A stretch of DNA of 64,000 nucleotides. Origin: Pedobacter cryoconitis (GTDB taxonomy: Bacteria; Bacteroidota; Bacteroidia; Sphingobacteriales; Sphingobacteriaceae). The stretch's first letter is position 1; each line of letters begins with the position of its first letter. A program made the translations under genes and the position numbers. Positions 52,893 through 62,293 of the stretch are shown here, piece after piece. The stretch spans positions 1-64,000 of the forward strand of contig JAAAFW010000015.1 of assembly GCA_019352875.1 (NCBI GenBank), in the 5' to 3' direction. Below the pieces are notes generated by a model that was not told the origin of the DNA, searched no databases, and saw nothing but the letters and a program-made list of their open reading frames with translations.

Positions 52893-53779
52893 TGAGTTCA
52901 TTGCTGGATCCCAAAATAATGATGGCGATAAAAGAATTGTCTCTTTCTGCTAAGATGACCGTCGACGGTATGATGAGTGGAATTAATAAGAGTGCAGTTA
53001 AAGGGCCTGGTATGGAGTTTAGCCAGTACAGGAGCTATCAGCCAGGCGATGACCTTCGTTCACTGGACTGGAAGATGTTTGCCCGGTCGGACCGTTATTA
53101 TATCAGGGAATCAGAAATAGAAACTAATATCTCCATCAGAATGCTCATTGATGCCAGTGCTTCAATGGAACATAAGGACGGGGATTTTACAAAAATAGAC
53201 TATGCCCGTTATCTTGCCGCTTCACTGGCTTACCTTGGAAACCTACAGGGAGATGCACTGGGTTTATATGTCTTTGAAGAAAAAGGAATTTATTCGTTGG
53301 CGGCTAAACAAGATTTTCAGCATCTGTCCAGAATATTCTATCAGCTGGAACAGATCAGGCCCAAAGGAAAGTTTACAACGCCGGTTCATTACAAGGAGTT
53401 ATATGCTGGTTCCAGAAACAAGGAGCTGCTGATATTGATGACCGATTTATACCAGACCAATGCAGAGATCTTTAACTTATTGGATACGCTGACAAGTTTA
53501 GGTCATGAAGTGCTGGTTTTCCATCTGCTTTCCAGAAATGAGCTGGAGCTGGATTATAAAGGATATTCAACATTTGAAGACCTGGAGACTGGGAAATCTA
53601 TTCAGATAGACCAGTCTAAGGTTAGGCAGGAATATCAACAGCAAATGAAGGATTACCTGGAAAAAACCAGGACTGAACTGCTCGACAGAGGCGTTTATTA
53701 CCGGTTAATGGTTACCGATGAGCCATTAGATCAGGCTTTACGGGATTTTTTGAAACAGAGAATTAAATTAAGAGTATAA
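52892..53779 (+). CDS. DUF58 (VWA-like) domain protein
   Basis: A 295-aa protein of the DUF58 family, the usual MoxR partner. The hallmark YQPGDDLRSLDWKMFARS is at 49-66, and a von Willebrand A-type fold follows. A MIDAS-like DASAS (D87, S89, S91) is well preserved, so metal binding is possible. There is no membrane segment, so it is cytoplasmic. It is followed after a single base by the BatA-like gene. Confidence 0.95.
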   Translation: MSSLLDPKIMMAIKELSLSAKMTVDGMMSGINKSAVKGPGMEFSQYRSYQPGDDLRSLDWKMFARSDRYYIRESEIETNISIRMLIDASASMEHKDGDFTKIDYARYLAASLAYLGNLQGDALGLYVFEEKGIYSLAAKQDFQHLSRIFYQLEQIRPKGKFTTPVHYKELYAGSRNKELLILMTDLYQTNAEIFNLLDTLTSLGHEVLVFHLLSRNELELDYKGYSTFEDLETGKSIQIDQSKVRQEYQQQMKDYLEKTRTELLDRGVYYRLMVTDEPLDQALRDFLKQRIKLRV

Positions 53780-53780
53780 C

Positions 53781-55208
53781 GTGCAGTTTTTATATCCGAT
53801 AGGTTTGCTGGCGCTGGCTGGAATGTTAATTCCCCTGCTAATCCATTTATGGAATATTAAACAGGGTAAGACTTTAAGAATAGGCAGTATAGCACTTCTT
53901 GGAGAAAGCTCTCCGCTGAGCTCCAGAAGTTATAAGTTTACAGACTTATTATTGTTATTGCTGCGTCTGCTGATTCTACTTTTCATTGCCATTTTAATCG
54001 CAAAACCCGTCTTGGATCGTAGTGATAAAAAGACAACAGACAAGGGCTGGGTCTTATTAAAAAAACAACAGCTTGTACCTGTTTATGAAAAGCATCGAAA
54101 GACTATAGATTCTTTATTAAAAGCAGGCTACAGTATCCATGACTTCGCACCCGGTTTTCAGCAGATACCGCTTACAGATACATTGAATTCTGTAAATTCA
54201 AATGACACATTATCAATCGGTTATTTTAATTTACTTCAGGTATTGAATCAGCAGAAGAAGGCTGGTTTTAAAACGGTTGTTTTTGCTGATCAGAAGCTCG
54301 GAGATTTTGGCGAAGTAATGCCTTCACTGGATATTGATCTGAAATGGATACCATTACCTTCCGCAGATACCGTTGCAACCTGGACAGCAGATCTGACAAC
54401 AGGAAAGTATGAGGCTGTTTCCACACCCGCATCAACAGTTTATACTAAAGTTCTCCCGACAGTGAAGCAGGTAAATATTATGATTAATTCCGGGAGCTAC
54501 CCAAAGGACGCACAGTATATCCGGGCTGCTGTACAAGCCTATTCTAAATATAGTAAAAGTAATATTATACTTTCAGATTATCAGCCCGGCCGCTTAGAAA
54601 CTGCAGATGTGCTAGTCTGGTTTTCGGAAAGTCCGGTGCCAGAACAAACGCTTTCAGGAATGAAGAAGGGCGGAAGAGTGTTCAGTTATATGACGGGTAA
54701 ATCAGAAGCCATAAATTCAACATTCCATTTTGCAGATATGGGCGATGGTAATACGCCGATTATCCATTTAAACCAAAGAATTGTTGCAGCTGCAGACAAG
54801 GGGTTGCCGGTATGGACTGACGGTTTTGGCGGCACGGTGCTTTCAAAGTCTGATCGTAAAAATGTAGTGGTGTATAGTTATTACAGCCGCTTAAATCCTG
54901 ATTGGTCAGATCTGGTCTGGTCTTCACAATTCGTAAGAAGACTTATTCCGCTACTGATTAACAATTCAGAGGAGCAGGACGAAAATGGTTTCGTCCGGAA
55001 TGCAAAGGATCAGCGAACTTTTATACCTGATTTTAAAATAAGTGTCCCGGGTGTTAAGCATCCTGTGCAGGCAGGCGCAGAAGAGCCGGTTAAAAATAGG
55101 GTCAAACAGGCTTCTTTGGACAATTATATATGGACTATCTTGTTATTACTGCTTTGTGCCGAACGATTTTTGTCTTTCCGTAAATTTAAAAATCTGAATA
55201 ATGGATAG
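53781..55208 (+). CDS. BatA-like membrane protein
   Basis: A 475-aa protein that starts with GTG at 53781. Residues 1-80 are the aerotolerance-regulator N-terminal (BatA) domain: MQFLYPIGLLALAGMLIPLLIHLWN, then SSRSYKFTDLLLLLLRLLILLFIAILIAKPVL. A large periplasmic part and a C-terminal membrane helix (YIWTILLLLLCAERFLSF) follow. No VWA MIDAS is seen, unlike full BatA. It overlaps the DUF4175 gene by 8 bp. Confidence 0.88.
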   Translation: MQFLYPIGLLALAGMLIPLLIHLWNIKQGKTLRIGSIALLGESSPLSSRSYKFTDLLLLLLRLLILLFIAILIAKPVLDRSDKKTTDKGWVLLKKQQLVPVYEKHRKTIDSLLKAGYSIHDFAPGFQQIPLTDTLNSVNSNDTLSIGYFNLLQVLNQQKKAGFKTVVFADQKLGDFGEVMPSLDIDLKWIPLPSADTVATWTADLTTGKYEAVSTPASTVYTKVLPTVKQVNIMINSGSYPKDAQYIRAAVQAYSKYSKSNIILSDYQPGRLETADVLVWFSESPVPEQTLSGMKKGGRVFSYMTGKSEAINSTFHFADMGDGNTPIIHLNQRIVAAADKGLPVWTDGFGGTVLSKSDRKNVVVYSYYSRLNPDWSDLVWSSQFVRRLIPLLINNSEEQDENGFVRNAKDQRTFIPDFKISVPGVKHPVQAGAEEPVKNRVKQASLDNYIWTILLLLLCAERFLSFRKFKNLNNG

Positions 55209-57363
55209 ACAGGAAGGAAGAAATAAAATAGAAAATTTACGGCTGAAATGGCAGATGCTGGTTTTTGCCGACCGGTTCTGCATTAGCTTACTCTTTGCTT
55301 TACCTTTAAGTGCTGCCTTTATGCATTTTTTTGGTTTAGGAAATTGGGTGTTGCTACTATTTGTGGTGCTGAGCTTTATAAGCTGTTCACTGTTTAAGCC
55401 TTTCTGGAAAATCAGTACACATGATGTGGCCAGATTTCTCAATATCAGCCACCCTGAGTTGGAGGAGAGTTCCGGACTTTTATTGCAAGAGACCAGTCAG
55501 TTAAATACTTTGCAGTTATTTCAACAGCAGAAAGTGGCTGAGACTCTCTCTGGAATCAAAGTTCAGATCTTATCTGGTAACACGATTATACGCCTTTCCG
55601 CTTACTTGCTTACTGGCGTTTTATTGTTTATTAGTATTCCATATCTGAAATCTGGCAATGTGTCTGGTTTACCAGGTACTGCAGAGCAGAATTCTCATGG
55701 GATAGCACGAGGGCAGGGACTACCGCCGCAATTAAATCGTATTCAGGTGCAGATTATTCCTCCGGCATATACCGGAGTGTCCTCCAGAAAACAAAATCAG
55801 TTGAGCATTAAGGCCGAAAATGGTGCAATTCTGCGCTGGGAGATGCAAACCTCTATTCCGGTTAAGCATTTCAAGTTTATTTTTAATGATAAGGAGAAAA
55901 TCAATCTTCAGTCTGAAAACGGAGAGGGAAAGAGCTGGACACTGAGCAGGAAAATGGTTAAACCAGGTTTCTACCAGATCGAGATGGATGGAAAGAAGTC
56001 TGATTTATATCAGGTTGAACTCATTGCTGACAGACCGGTTGTTATTCAGATCACGCAGCCAAAACCACATACGACTATAGATTTTGGCGAGGCAAAAAAA
56101 GTGAATATGAAGGTTAGCCTTGACGATGATTACGGCATTCAGAACGCTTATATTTCGGCGACGCTAGCCAGTGGAAAAGGAGAGGGCGTGAGTTTTACGG
56201 AGAAAAAGCTGGTCTTTAATACCAGTTTTAATGCACAGAAAAGTATGAAGCTTCAGAAAGAACTGGATTTGAATGCCCTTGGAATGAAGCCGGGGGATGA
56301 GCTTTATTTTTTTGTAGCTGCAACTGATAATTACGGACAGGCAAGCCGTTCAGACGTTTATTTTGTTTCTATCGCAGATACTACCGAGCTGATGAGTCTT
56401 GCCGGAATGACCAGCGGTGTAAACCTGGTACCGGAATACTTCAGAAGCCAGCGTCAGATTATTATGGATACCGAAAAACTCCTGTCAGAACAATCCAAAA
56501 TTACCGTGCAGCAGTTTAAAACCAGGAGTAATGATCTGGGTACAGATCAAAAGTTACTGCGAATGCGTTATGGAAAGTTTCTTGGAGAAGAATCGGAGAC
56601 GGAGATAGGTGGCGGCCACGATCATGACGAGGAAGGCCATGACCATGAAGAAGGACATTCACATGGAAAGGAGCCTGAGAAAACGGCTGCATTCGGTGAC
56701 GTTCAAGCGATTATGGATAGTTATGCTCACAAACATGATATAGCAGAAGATGCAACATTCTTTGAGCCTGAAGTGAAAAGCAGATTAAAAGCTGTACTTA
56801 CCGAGATGTGGAGTTCTGAGTTGAAATTAAGAACCTATCAGCCTCAGGAAGCTTTACCCTTTGCATACAAGGCATTAAGATTGTTAAAAGACCTGCAGCA
56901 GAAATCAAGGGCATTTGTCGCTAAAACGACAGTAAAGGTCTCGCAACTCAAAGAAGAAAAACGCTTTTCGGGAGAGCTGGATAAGATCGGACAGCCGGTA
57001 ATGGAACAGAAAAAGGTAAAGGCCGACCAGCGTGATGAAGTATTGAAAAAGGGACTCTCTTACCTGGAGACCTATAAAACGGCTTCGAAGATTGATGCTG
57101 GTGCTACCGCTAATTTTTGGGAAATGGAAAAATACCTGGTCGTTTCAGCTGTAGATCATCCGGATACCTATTTGCCGGCACTGAGAGCGATCAGGGAACT
57201 GAGAAGCGGTACTTCGGTGAAACAGCCCTTAATTGACCGCATACAAAAAGCAGTCAGGAAAATGCTGGAGCAGGAAGTTACAGTTCCGCAGGCCGGTTCG
57301 GATTTGCCATCTTCTGATTTATATCAGCAGTATTTTAATCAATTAAAAAAAGATCTGCGCTAA
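55201..57363 (+). CDS. DUF4175 family membrane protein with His-rich loop
   Basis: A 720-aa membrane protein of the DUF4175 family. Two hydrophobic segments (about 30-67 and 132-150) anchor an N-terminal region, then a long periplasmic part with beta strands (PPAYTGVSSRKQNQLSIK) and coiled helices. Residues 473-488 form a metal-binding-like loop with six His among Asp/Glu (HDHDEEGHDHEEGHSH). This loop is unusual in acidic, His-rich composition and not expected from the fold. It overlaps the BatA-like gene and abuts the next gene without a gap, so all are one operon. Function is unknown. Confidence 0.85.
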   Translation: MDRQEGRNKIENLRLKWQMLVFADRFCISLLFALPLSAAFMHFFGLGNWVLLLFVVLSFISCSLFKPFWKISTHDVARFLNISHPELEESSGLLLQETSQLNTLQLFQQQKVAETLSGIKVQILSGNTIIRLSAYLLTGVLLFISIPYLKSGNVSGLPGTAEQNSHGIARGQGLPPQLNRIQVQIIPPAYTGVSSRKQNQLSIKAENGAILRWEMQTSIPVKHFKFIFNDKEKINLQSENGEGKSWTLSRKMVKPGFYQIEMDGKKSDLYQVELIADRPVVIQITQPKPHTTIDFGEAKKVNMKVSLDDDYGIQNAYISATLASGKGEGVSFTEKKLVFNTSFNAQKSMKLQKELDLNALGMKPGDELYFFVAATDNYGQASRSDVYFVSIADTTELMSLAGMTSGVNLVPEYFRSQRQIIMDTEKLLSEQSKITVQQFKTRSNDLGTDQKLLRMRYGKFLGEESETEIGGGHDHDEEGHDHEEGHSHGKEPEKTAAFGDVQAIMDSYAHKHDIAEDATFFEPEVKSRLKAVLTEMWSSELKLRTYQPQEALPFAYKALRLLKDLQQKSRAFVAKTTVKVSQLKEEKRFSGELDKIGQPVMEQKKVKADQRDEVLKKGLSYLETYKTASKIDAGATANFWEMEKYLVVSAVDHPDTYLPALRAIRELRSGTSVKQPLIDRIQKAVRKMLEQEVTVPQAGSDLPSSDLYQQYFNQLKKDLR

Positions 57364-59160
57364 ATGGAATTTAAATATATAGCCTTAATAGCCTGTGTAG
57401 TACTTGGAATTGTTCTGCTGTTCTTTGAATACAGAAGAAAAAACAGGAGTTATCTTTATGCTAGATTAGCTGCAACTGTCTTACTGGTAATTTGCCTTGC
57501 CTTGCTCATCTTTCCGGTTCAATATGAAGTAAAGGAAGTGTCAAATGGCCACAGTATCAATTTATTGACTACCGGTACATCGAAAGATCAGGTTCTGGCA
57601 ACTGGTGTGTCTTCATTTACCACAGATCCCGGGCTTTATCAGACCTTGAAAAAATCAAGGGTAAAATATATTACAGATCTGATTTATTATCTGAGCGATC
57701 ATCCTGAAATCAGGCATATCAATGTATATGGTTATGGTTTGTCCTTGGAAGAAATTCGTCAACTGAATAAATACACACTCAGTTTTCATCCGCCAAAAGC
57801 GCCTTCAGGAATCGTTTCTGCCAGCTGGAACAATAAATTAAAATCTACCGAATTTCTGCAGGTGCAGGGAACCTTCAGCAATCAGGCAAATAAAACTGTT
57901 AAATTTTATCTGGAAGGGTTCGGTACACGTTTAGACTCACTGACTGTTCCCGGTGGAAAGAATATAAACTTCAGCTTTAGAGATCAGCCGAAACAGACCG
58001 GACTGGCCGTTTACAGGCTGGTAGCAATTGCGGGTAATGACACCATTGCAAAAGAGCCTGTTCCATTTGAGGTAAAACCTGATGCGCCAGGGGCAATTTT
58101 AATGTTATCCTCGGCGCCTGATTTTGAGTTTAAGTTTCTGAAAGATTGGTTATTCGATCATCAGTATCCATTGATGTTGCGCAACAGGATAAGTAAAGAT
58201 AAGTTTAGTACAGATTTTCTGAATACGCCAGTTGTTAAGCTCGAAAGGTTAAATACGGCGCAATTACAGAAAACGGCTTTACTCATTATAGATGAAGATG
58301 AATTTACTGCATTAGGTGCGGGCGAAAGAGAAGCTGTAGACCGTGCATCCTCACGGGGAATGGGGTTGCTGATCAGGGCGTCATCCGGTGATCAGAAAAA
58401 ACTTCAGGAGTTTTCCTTACATACTGAAAATATCCCCTCACTGAAGGACCAGGAAATTGTTCCTGAACTTAAGAATGATACGTATCGTTTTTCTGCATTA
58501 CCTGCAGGGCAAACCAGTTTTATTAAGCCCGCGTCAGATTATAAAATGCTGGTTCAGACAAAAGCAGGGAAAGGGTTGGTCAGCAGTAGAATTAATGGCT
58601 CTGGAACGCTGCTTTATTCGGTAATTCCTACCACATACAACTGGGTGTTAGATGGGAAAAAGTCCGATTACACTGTTTTCTGGTCATCTATTATAGCTGC
58701 CGGAATTCGTAAAACTACAGAAAGCTTTAGTTATGAAACACAAACGTCATTTCCAGTGATTTCTGAAAAGCTGACATTAAATTTAGAGGTTGCTGATACT
58801 AAAAAAATGCCTCAGGTGAGTATTAATCAAAAGAGCTGGAGTCCGTCACAGCACCCGCAATTCGATTCATCATGGCAGGTGAGTGGTTGGTCCGGCCAAT
58901 CAGGATGGAATACAATAGCAGTTAATGGCAATCAGAGTGCATTTTATGTTTATGACAATACAGATTGGAATTCTGCTAGATATATTAAAAGACTAAACTT
59001 TAATAATAAGTTAATCAATAATCAAAATGGAAGTCCTTCGGCGTCCAAAGCTCCGGATTTTGCAAAAGAAGACCTTTCTCTGTGGTGGTTTTATGCAGGA
59101 TTTCTACTTTCAGCCGGGTTTTTATGGTATGAATCGAAAAATCAGGAACAAAACGGCTAA
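57364..59160 (+). CDS. Membrane protein of the MoxR cluster, function unknown
   Basis: A 598-aa protein that I can place only by context. It has two N-terminal membrane helices (IALIACVVLGIVLLFFEY, LAATVLLVICLALLIF), a large extracytoplasmic region, and one helix at the C-terminus (LWWFYAGFLLSAGFLW). The overall plan is like the BatA-type proteins and their GATase-like partners (LLIIDEDEF at about 300). It starts immediately after the DUF4175 stop codon. An 88-nt gap precedes the TldD gene. Confidence 0.7.
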   Translation: MEFKYIALIACVVLGIVLLFFEYRRKNRSYLYARLAATVLLVICLALLIFPVQYEVKEVSNGHSINLLTTGTSKDQVLATGVSSFTTDPGLYQTLKKSRVKYITDLIYYLSDHPEIRHINVYGYGLSLEEIRQLNKYTLSFHPPKAPSGIVSASWNNKLKSTEFLQVQGTFSNQANKTVKFYLEGFGTRLDSLTVPGGKNINFSFRDQPKQTGLAVYRLVAIAGNDTIAKEPVPFEVKPDAPGAILMLSSAPDFEFKFLKDWLFDHQYPLMLRNRISKDKFSTDFLNTPVVKLERLNTAQLQKTALLIIDEDEFTALGAGEREAVDRASSRGMGLLIRASSGDQKKLQEFSLHTENIPSLKDQEIVPELKNDTYRFSALPAGQTSFIKPASDYKMLVQTKAGKGLVSSRINGSGTLLYSVIPTTYNWVLDGKKSDYTVFWSSIIAAGIRKTTESFSYETQTSFPVISEKLTLNLEVADTKKMPQVSINQKSWSPSQHPQFDSSWQVSGWSGQSGWNTIAVNGNQSAFYVYDNTDWNSARYIKRLNFNNKLINNQNGSPSASKAPDFAKEDLSLWWFYAGFLLSAGFLWYESKNQEQNG

Positions 59161-59248
59161 TGAAACTAAATTGTTATAGAAAATCTGATATTTTGACTTT
59201 GATAAATAGCTAAATTGGGATATTCCTAATTAACCTAATTCAAATCAA

Positions 59249-60883
59249 TTGAAAAGAAAAGATTTTCTCTATTTATCCGGCCTGGGTATGGGCGCTTTAA
59301 TGCTGCCTGATCTTTCAGCTTTCGGAAATACGATCGACCCTCTCCAGGCATTGGAAAGCGTTGATGTAAAAATTAAAAAGGAGCTTGCCGACGTGGCATT
59401 AAACGCTGCCAGGTCAAAAGGAGCTTCTTACGCAGACATCAGAATCGGCCGCTATCTTAACCAGTTTGTCTCGACTCGTGAAAAGCGCGTGCAGGGGATT
59501 GCTAATACAGAATCCTATGGAGTAGGTATCAGAGTACTGGCCGATGGTTGCTGGGGTTTTGCAGCGACTAATAAAGTAACACGTGACGATATTGCCAAAG
59601 CAGCAGAACAAGCTGTTGCAGTAGCAAAAGCAAATGCAAAAATACAGGGTGAGCCGGTACAACTGGCGCCTCAGAAAGGATTTGGAGAAGTTAGCTGGAA
59701 AACGCCGATAGAAATAAACGCATTCGAAGTTCCGGTTAAAGAAAAAGTAGACCTCTTATTAAATGTAAATGACATTGCGCTTCAGAATGGAGCCAGCTTT
59801 GTGAATTCTGTCATATTTGCTGTCAATGAGCAGAAATACTTTGCTTCTACGGATGGTTCGTATATCGACCAGGATGTCCATAGAATTTATCCTACGTTTA
59901 ACGTTACACGTATAGACCGTGAATCAGGTCAGTTTAAGACCCGTAATTCATTGAGCTCGCCAATGGGCATGGGATACGAATATCTTACAGCACGCCCGCA
60001 AGATAAAGTTTCAGGTATTGTGACCCGCTATAAAGGCCGTTATGATATGCTTGAGGATGTAAAATCAGCTGCCTTAAATGCCAGCGAGAAAATTAAAGCA
60101 AAATCTGTTGAACCAGGGAAATATGATCTGGTACTGGACCCTTCACACTTGTGGTTAACTATCCATGAATCTGTTGGCCACCCTACGGAATTAGATCGTG
60201 TACTAGGTTATGAAGCTAATTATGCAGGTACAAGCTTCCTGACCCTGGATAAATGGCGTTCTAAAAACTTCAAATTTGGCAGCGATAAAGTAAATGTTGT
60301 TGCAGATAAACTACAGCCGGGATCCCTTGGAGCAGTCGGTTATGATGACGAAGGAGTGAAATGCGGTAAGTGGGATATCATCAAAGACGGAGTATTGGTT
60401 AATTATCAGGCTATCCGTGATCAGGCACATATTATAGGATTAAAAGAATCTCAGGGATGCTGTTACTCACAAGGATGGGATGACGTACAATTCCAGAGAA
60501 TGCCAAATATATCACTGCAGGCAGGAAAAGAAAAACTGAGTGTCGATGATATGATTAAAAACGTCGAGAAAGGAATTTATATCATAGGAGATGGCAGTTT
60601 CTCTATTGATCAGCAACGTTATAACTTCCAGTTTGGCGGGCAGCTTTTCTATGAGATTAAAAATGGTAAGATTGTCGGTATGTTGAATGATGTATCTTAT
60701 CAGTCTAACACACAGGAATTCTGGAACTCATGTACTGCAGTTTGTGATCAGAGTGACTACCGTTTAGGCGGATCATTCAATGATGGAAAAGGACAGCCTT
60801 CTCAAAGCAGTGCAGTCTCACATGGTAGTGCAACTACCAGATTCAATGGAGTAAATGTTATTAATACAGCAAGAAAGATTTAA
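59249..60883 (+). CDS. TldD-like putative metalloprotease, first copy, with Tat-like signal
   Basis: A 544-aa TldD/PmbA-family protein. The metal-binding HExxxH motif of TldD is HESVGH at 306-311, and PTELDRVLGYEANYAGTSF follows. The N-terminus MKRKDFLYLSGLGMGALMLPD resembles a Tat signal with KR in place of RR. The start is TTG at 59249, because the aligned paralogue starts at the same place with ATG. Known TldD forms a heterodimer with TldE and degrades unfolded or RiPP-type peptides in the cytoplasm; here export is inferred. A TldE partner starts 2 nt downstream. Confidence 0.9.
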   Translation: MKRKDFLYLSGLGMGALMLPDLSAFGNTIDPLQALESVDVKIKKELADVALNAARSKGASYADIRIGRYLNQFVSTREKRVQGIANTESYGVGIRVLADGCWGFAATNKVTRDDIAKAAEQAVAVAKANAKIQGEPVQLAPQKGFGEVSWKTPIEINAFEVPVKEKVDLLLNVNDIALQNGASFVNSVIFAVNEQKYFASTDGSYIDQDVHRIYPTFNVTRIDRESGQFKTRNSLSSPMGMGYEYLTARPQDKVSGIVTRYKGRYDMLEDVKSAALNASEKIKAKSVEPGKYDLVLDPSHLWLTIHESVGHPTELDRVLGYEANYAGTSFLTLDKWRSKNFKFGSDKVNVVADKLQPGSLGAVGYDDEGVKCGKWDIIKDGVLVNYQAIRDQAHIIGLKESQGCCYSQGWDDVQFQRMPNISLQAGKEKLSVDDMIKNVEKGIYIIGDGSFSIDQQRYNFQFGGQLFYEIKNGKIVGMLNDVSYQSNTQEFWNSCTAVCDQSDYRLGGSFNDGKGQPSQSSAVSHGSATTRFNGVNVINTARKI

Positions 60884-60885
60884 TT

Positions 60886-62202
60886 ATGGCAATATTAAGT
60901 AAAGAAGAAGCTCAGGCTATTCTGAAAAAAGTACTCAGCTTTTCTAAAGCTGACTCGTGTGAATTGAGTTTAAACGGTTCCGACGGAGGAAATATCCGTT
61001 ATGCCAGGAATGCAGTTTCTACGGCCGGACAAATTAGTAAAATGAGTTTGGCTGTAAGTTCAACTTATGGTAAAAAAACAGGCATGGCCACTATCAATGA
61101 GTTTGACGATGAATCTTTAAAGAAAGTCGTTGCGCGTTCTGAAGAGTTAGCAAAATTAGCGCCGGAAAACCCGGAATTTATGCCATTGCTGGGTCCTCAG
61201 CAATATGCTGATGCACCGACATTTAATGCTAAAACAGCGGCAATCACACCAGACAGCAGAGCAGAAATGGTAGGTAAAAGTTTACAGGTTTCTAAAGCAG
61301 CAAAACTAGAAGCAGCAGGTTTCCTGGAAAACTCCACCTGGTTTAATGCCATCATGAATTCTAAAAACCTTTTCGCTTATAATAAATCTACTGATATTTC
61401 TTTTTCTGTGACCGTTAGAAATCAAGAAGGAACAGGCTCAGGTTATATCGAACAGCGCTTTAATGACCTGGATAAAATGGATACACTTGCGCTGAGCAAG
61501 ATTGCGGCATCTAAAGCAACAGGATCTGCCGGGGCAAAAGCAATTGAGCCAGGTAAATATACTGTAATTCTGGAACCACTTGCAGCTAGTGATATGCTTG
61601 GTAATATGTTCCGGGGTTTTGATGCAAGAAGCGCAGATGAAGGACGTAGTTTTATGAGTAAAAAAGGCGGTGGTACCCGCATAGGGGAGCAGCTTTTCTC
61701 AGAAAATGTAAATATCTATTCAGATCCAATGAATCCAGATGTTCCTACAGCTGCCTGGAGTAATGATGGTGTTCCGGTAAACAAAACGCAGTGGATAGAG
61801 AACGGTGTAGTTAAAAATCTATCTTATTCCCGTTACTGGGCAGAACAAAAAGGTGTAAAACCTCTGCCTTTCAATCGCAGTATAGTAATGGAGGGTGGAA
61901 ATCAGTCTTTAGAGGATCTGATTAAAAGTACAGAGAAAGGTATTCTTGTAACACGCTTTTGGTATATACGTTCCGTAGATCCGCAAACTTTACTTTTGAC
62001 GGGCCTTACACGTGATGGTACTTTCTATATTGAAAACGGAGAGATCAAATTCCCTGTTAAGAACTTCAGATTTAATGAAAGCCCGGTTATTATGCTGAAT
62101 AATGTTGAAGCTCTCGGAAAACCAGTACGTACCGGAAGCGGTATGATACCTCCGATGAAAATAAGGGACTTCACATTTACTTCCTTATCTGACGCTATTT
62201 AA
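60886..62202 (+). CDS. TldE/PmbA-like partner protein
   Basis: A 438-aa TldD/PmbA-family protein lacking the HExxxH motif, as expected for the non-catalytic TldE subunit. Recognisable parts are KADSCELSLNGSDGGNIRYARN, a middle YIEQRFNDLDKMDT, and GTRIGEQLFSENVNIYSDP in the C-terminal half. It has no visible signal peptide (MAILSKEEAQAILKKV), unlike the two TldD copies. That raises a question of how a mixed dimer would form if the TldD proteins are exported. It lies 2 nt after the first TldD gene. Confidence 0.9.
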   Translation: MAILSKEEAQAILKKVLSFSKADSCELSLNGSDGGNIRYARNAVSTAGQISKMSLAVSSTYGKKTGMATINEFDDESLKKVVARSEELAKLAPENPEFMPLLGPQQYADAPTFNAKTAAITPDSRAEMVGKSLQVSKAAKLEAAGFLENSTWFNAIMNSKNLFAYNKSTDISFSVTVRNQEGTGSGYIEQRFNDLDKMDTLALSKIAASKATGSAGAKAIEPGKYTVILEPLAASDMLGNMFRGFDARSADEGRSFMSKKGGGTRIGEQLFSENVNIYSDPMNPDVPTAAWSNDGVPVNKTQWIENGVVKNLSYSRYWAEQKGVKPLPFNRSIVMEGGNQSLEDLIKSTEKGILVTRFWYIRSVDPQTLLLTGLTRDGTFYIENGEIKFPVKNFRFNESPVIMLNNVEALGKPVRTGSGMIPPMKIRDFTFTSLSDAI

Positions 62203-62217
62203 AAATAATTTTCTGAT

Positions 62218-62274
62218 AACCGGCCAGCTGCATAGACAAAGCTGAACAGCATTGGAGATACAGCCTGGCCGGTT
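62218..62274 (+). promoter_or_regulatory. Hairpin in the leader of the second TldD gene
   Basis: AACCGGCCAG (62218-62227) is perfectly complementary to CTGGCCGGTT (62265-62274), with extra CTG/CAG pairing inside across one bulge. It ends 19 nt before the ATG at 62294. It is followed by an A-run, not a U-run, so it is not a terminator of the TldE transcript on this strand. Confidence 0.4.
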
Positions 62275-62293
62275 GAAAAAAAAGAATAAGCAC

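Noticed and set aside
53781..55208. Calling the BatA-like protein a full VWA-domain BatA
   Set aside because: Only the N-terminal domain and membrane helices are recognisable; no MIDAS motif is visible in the periplasmic part.
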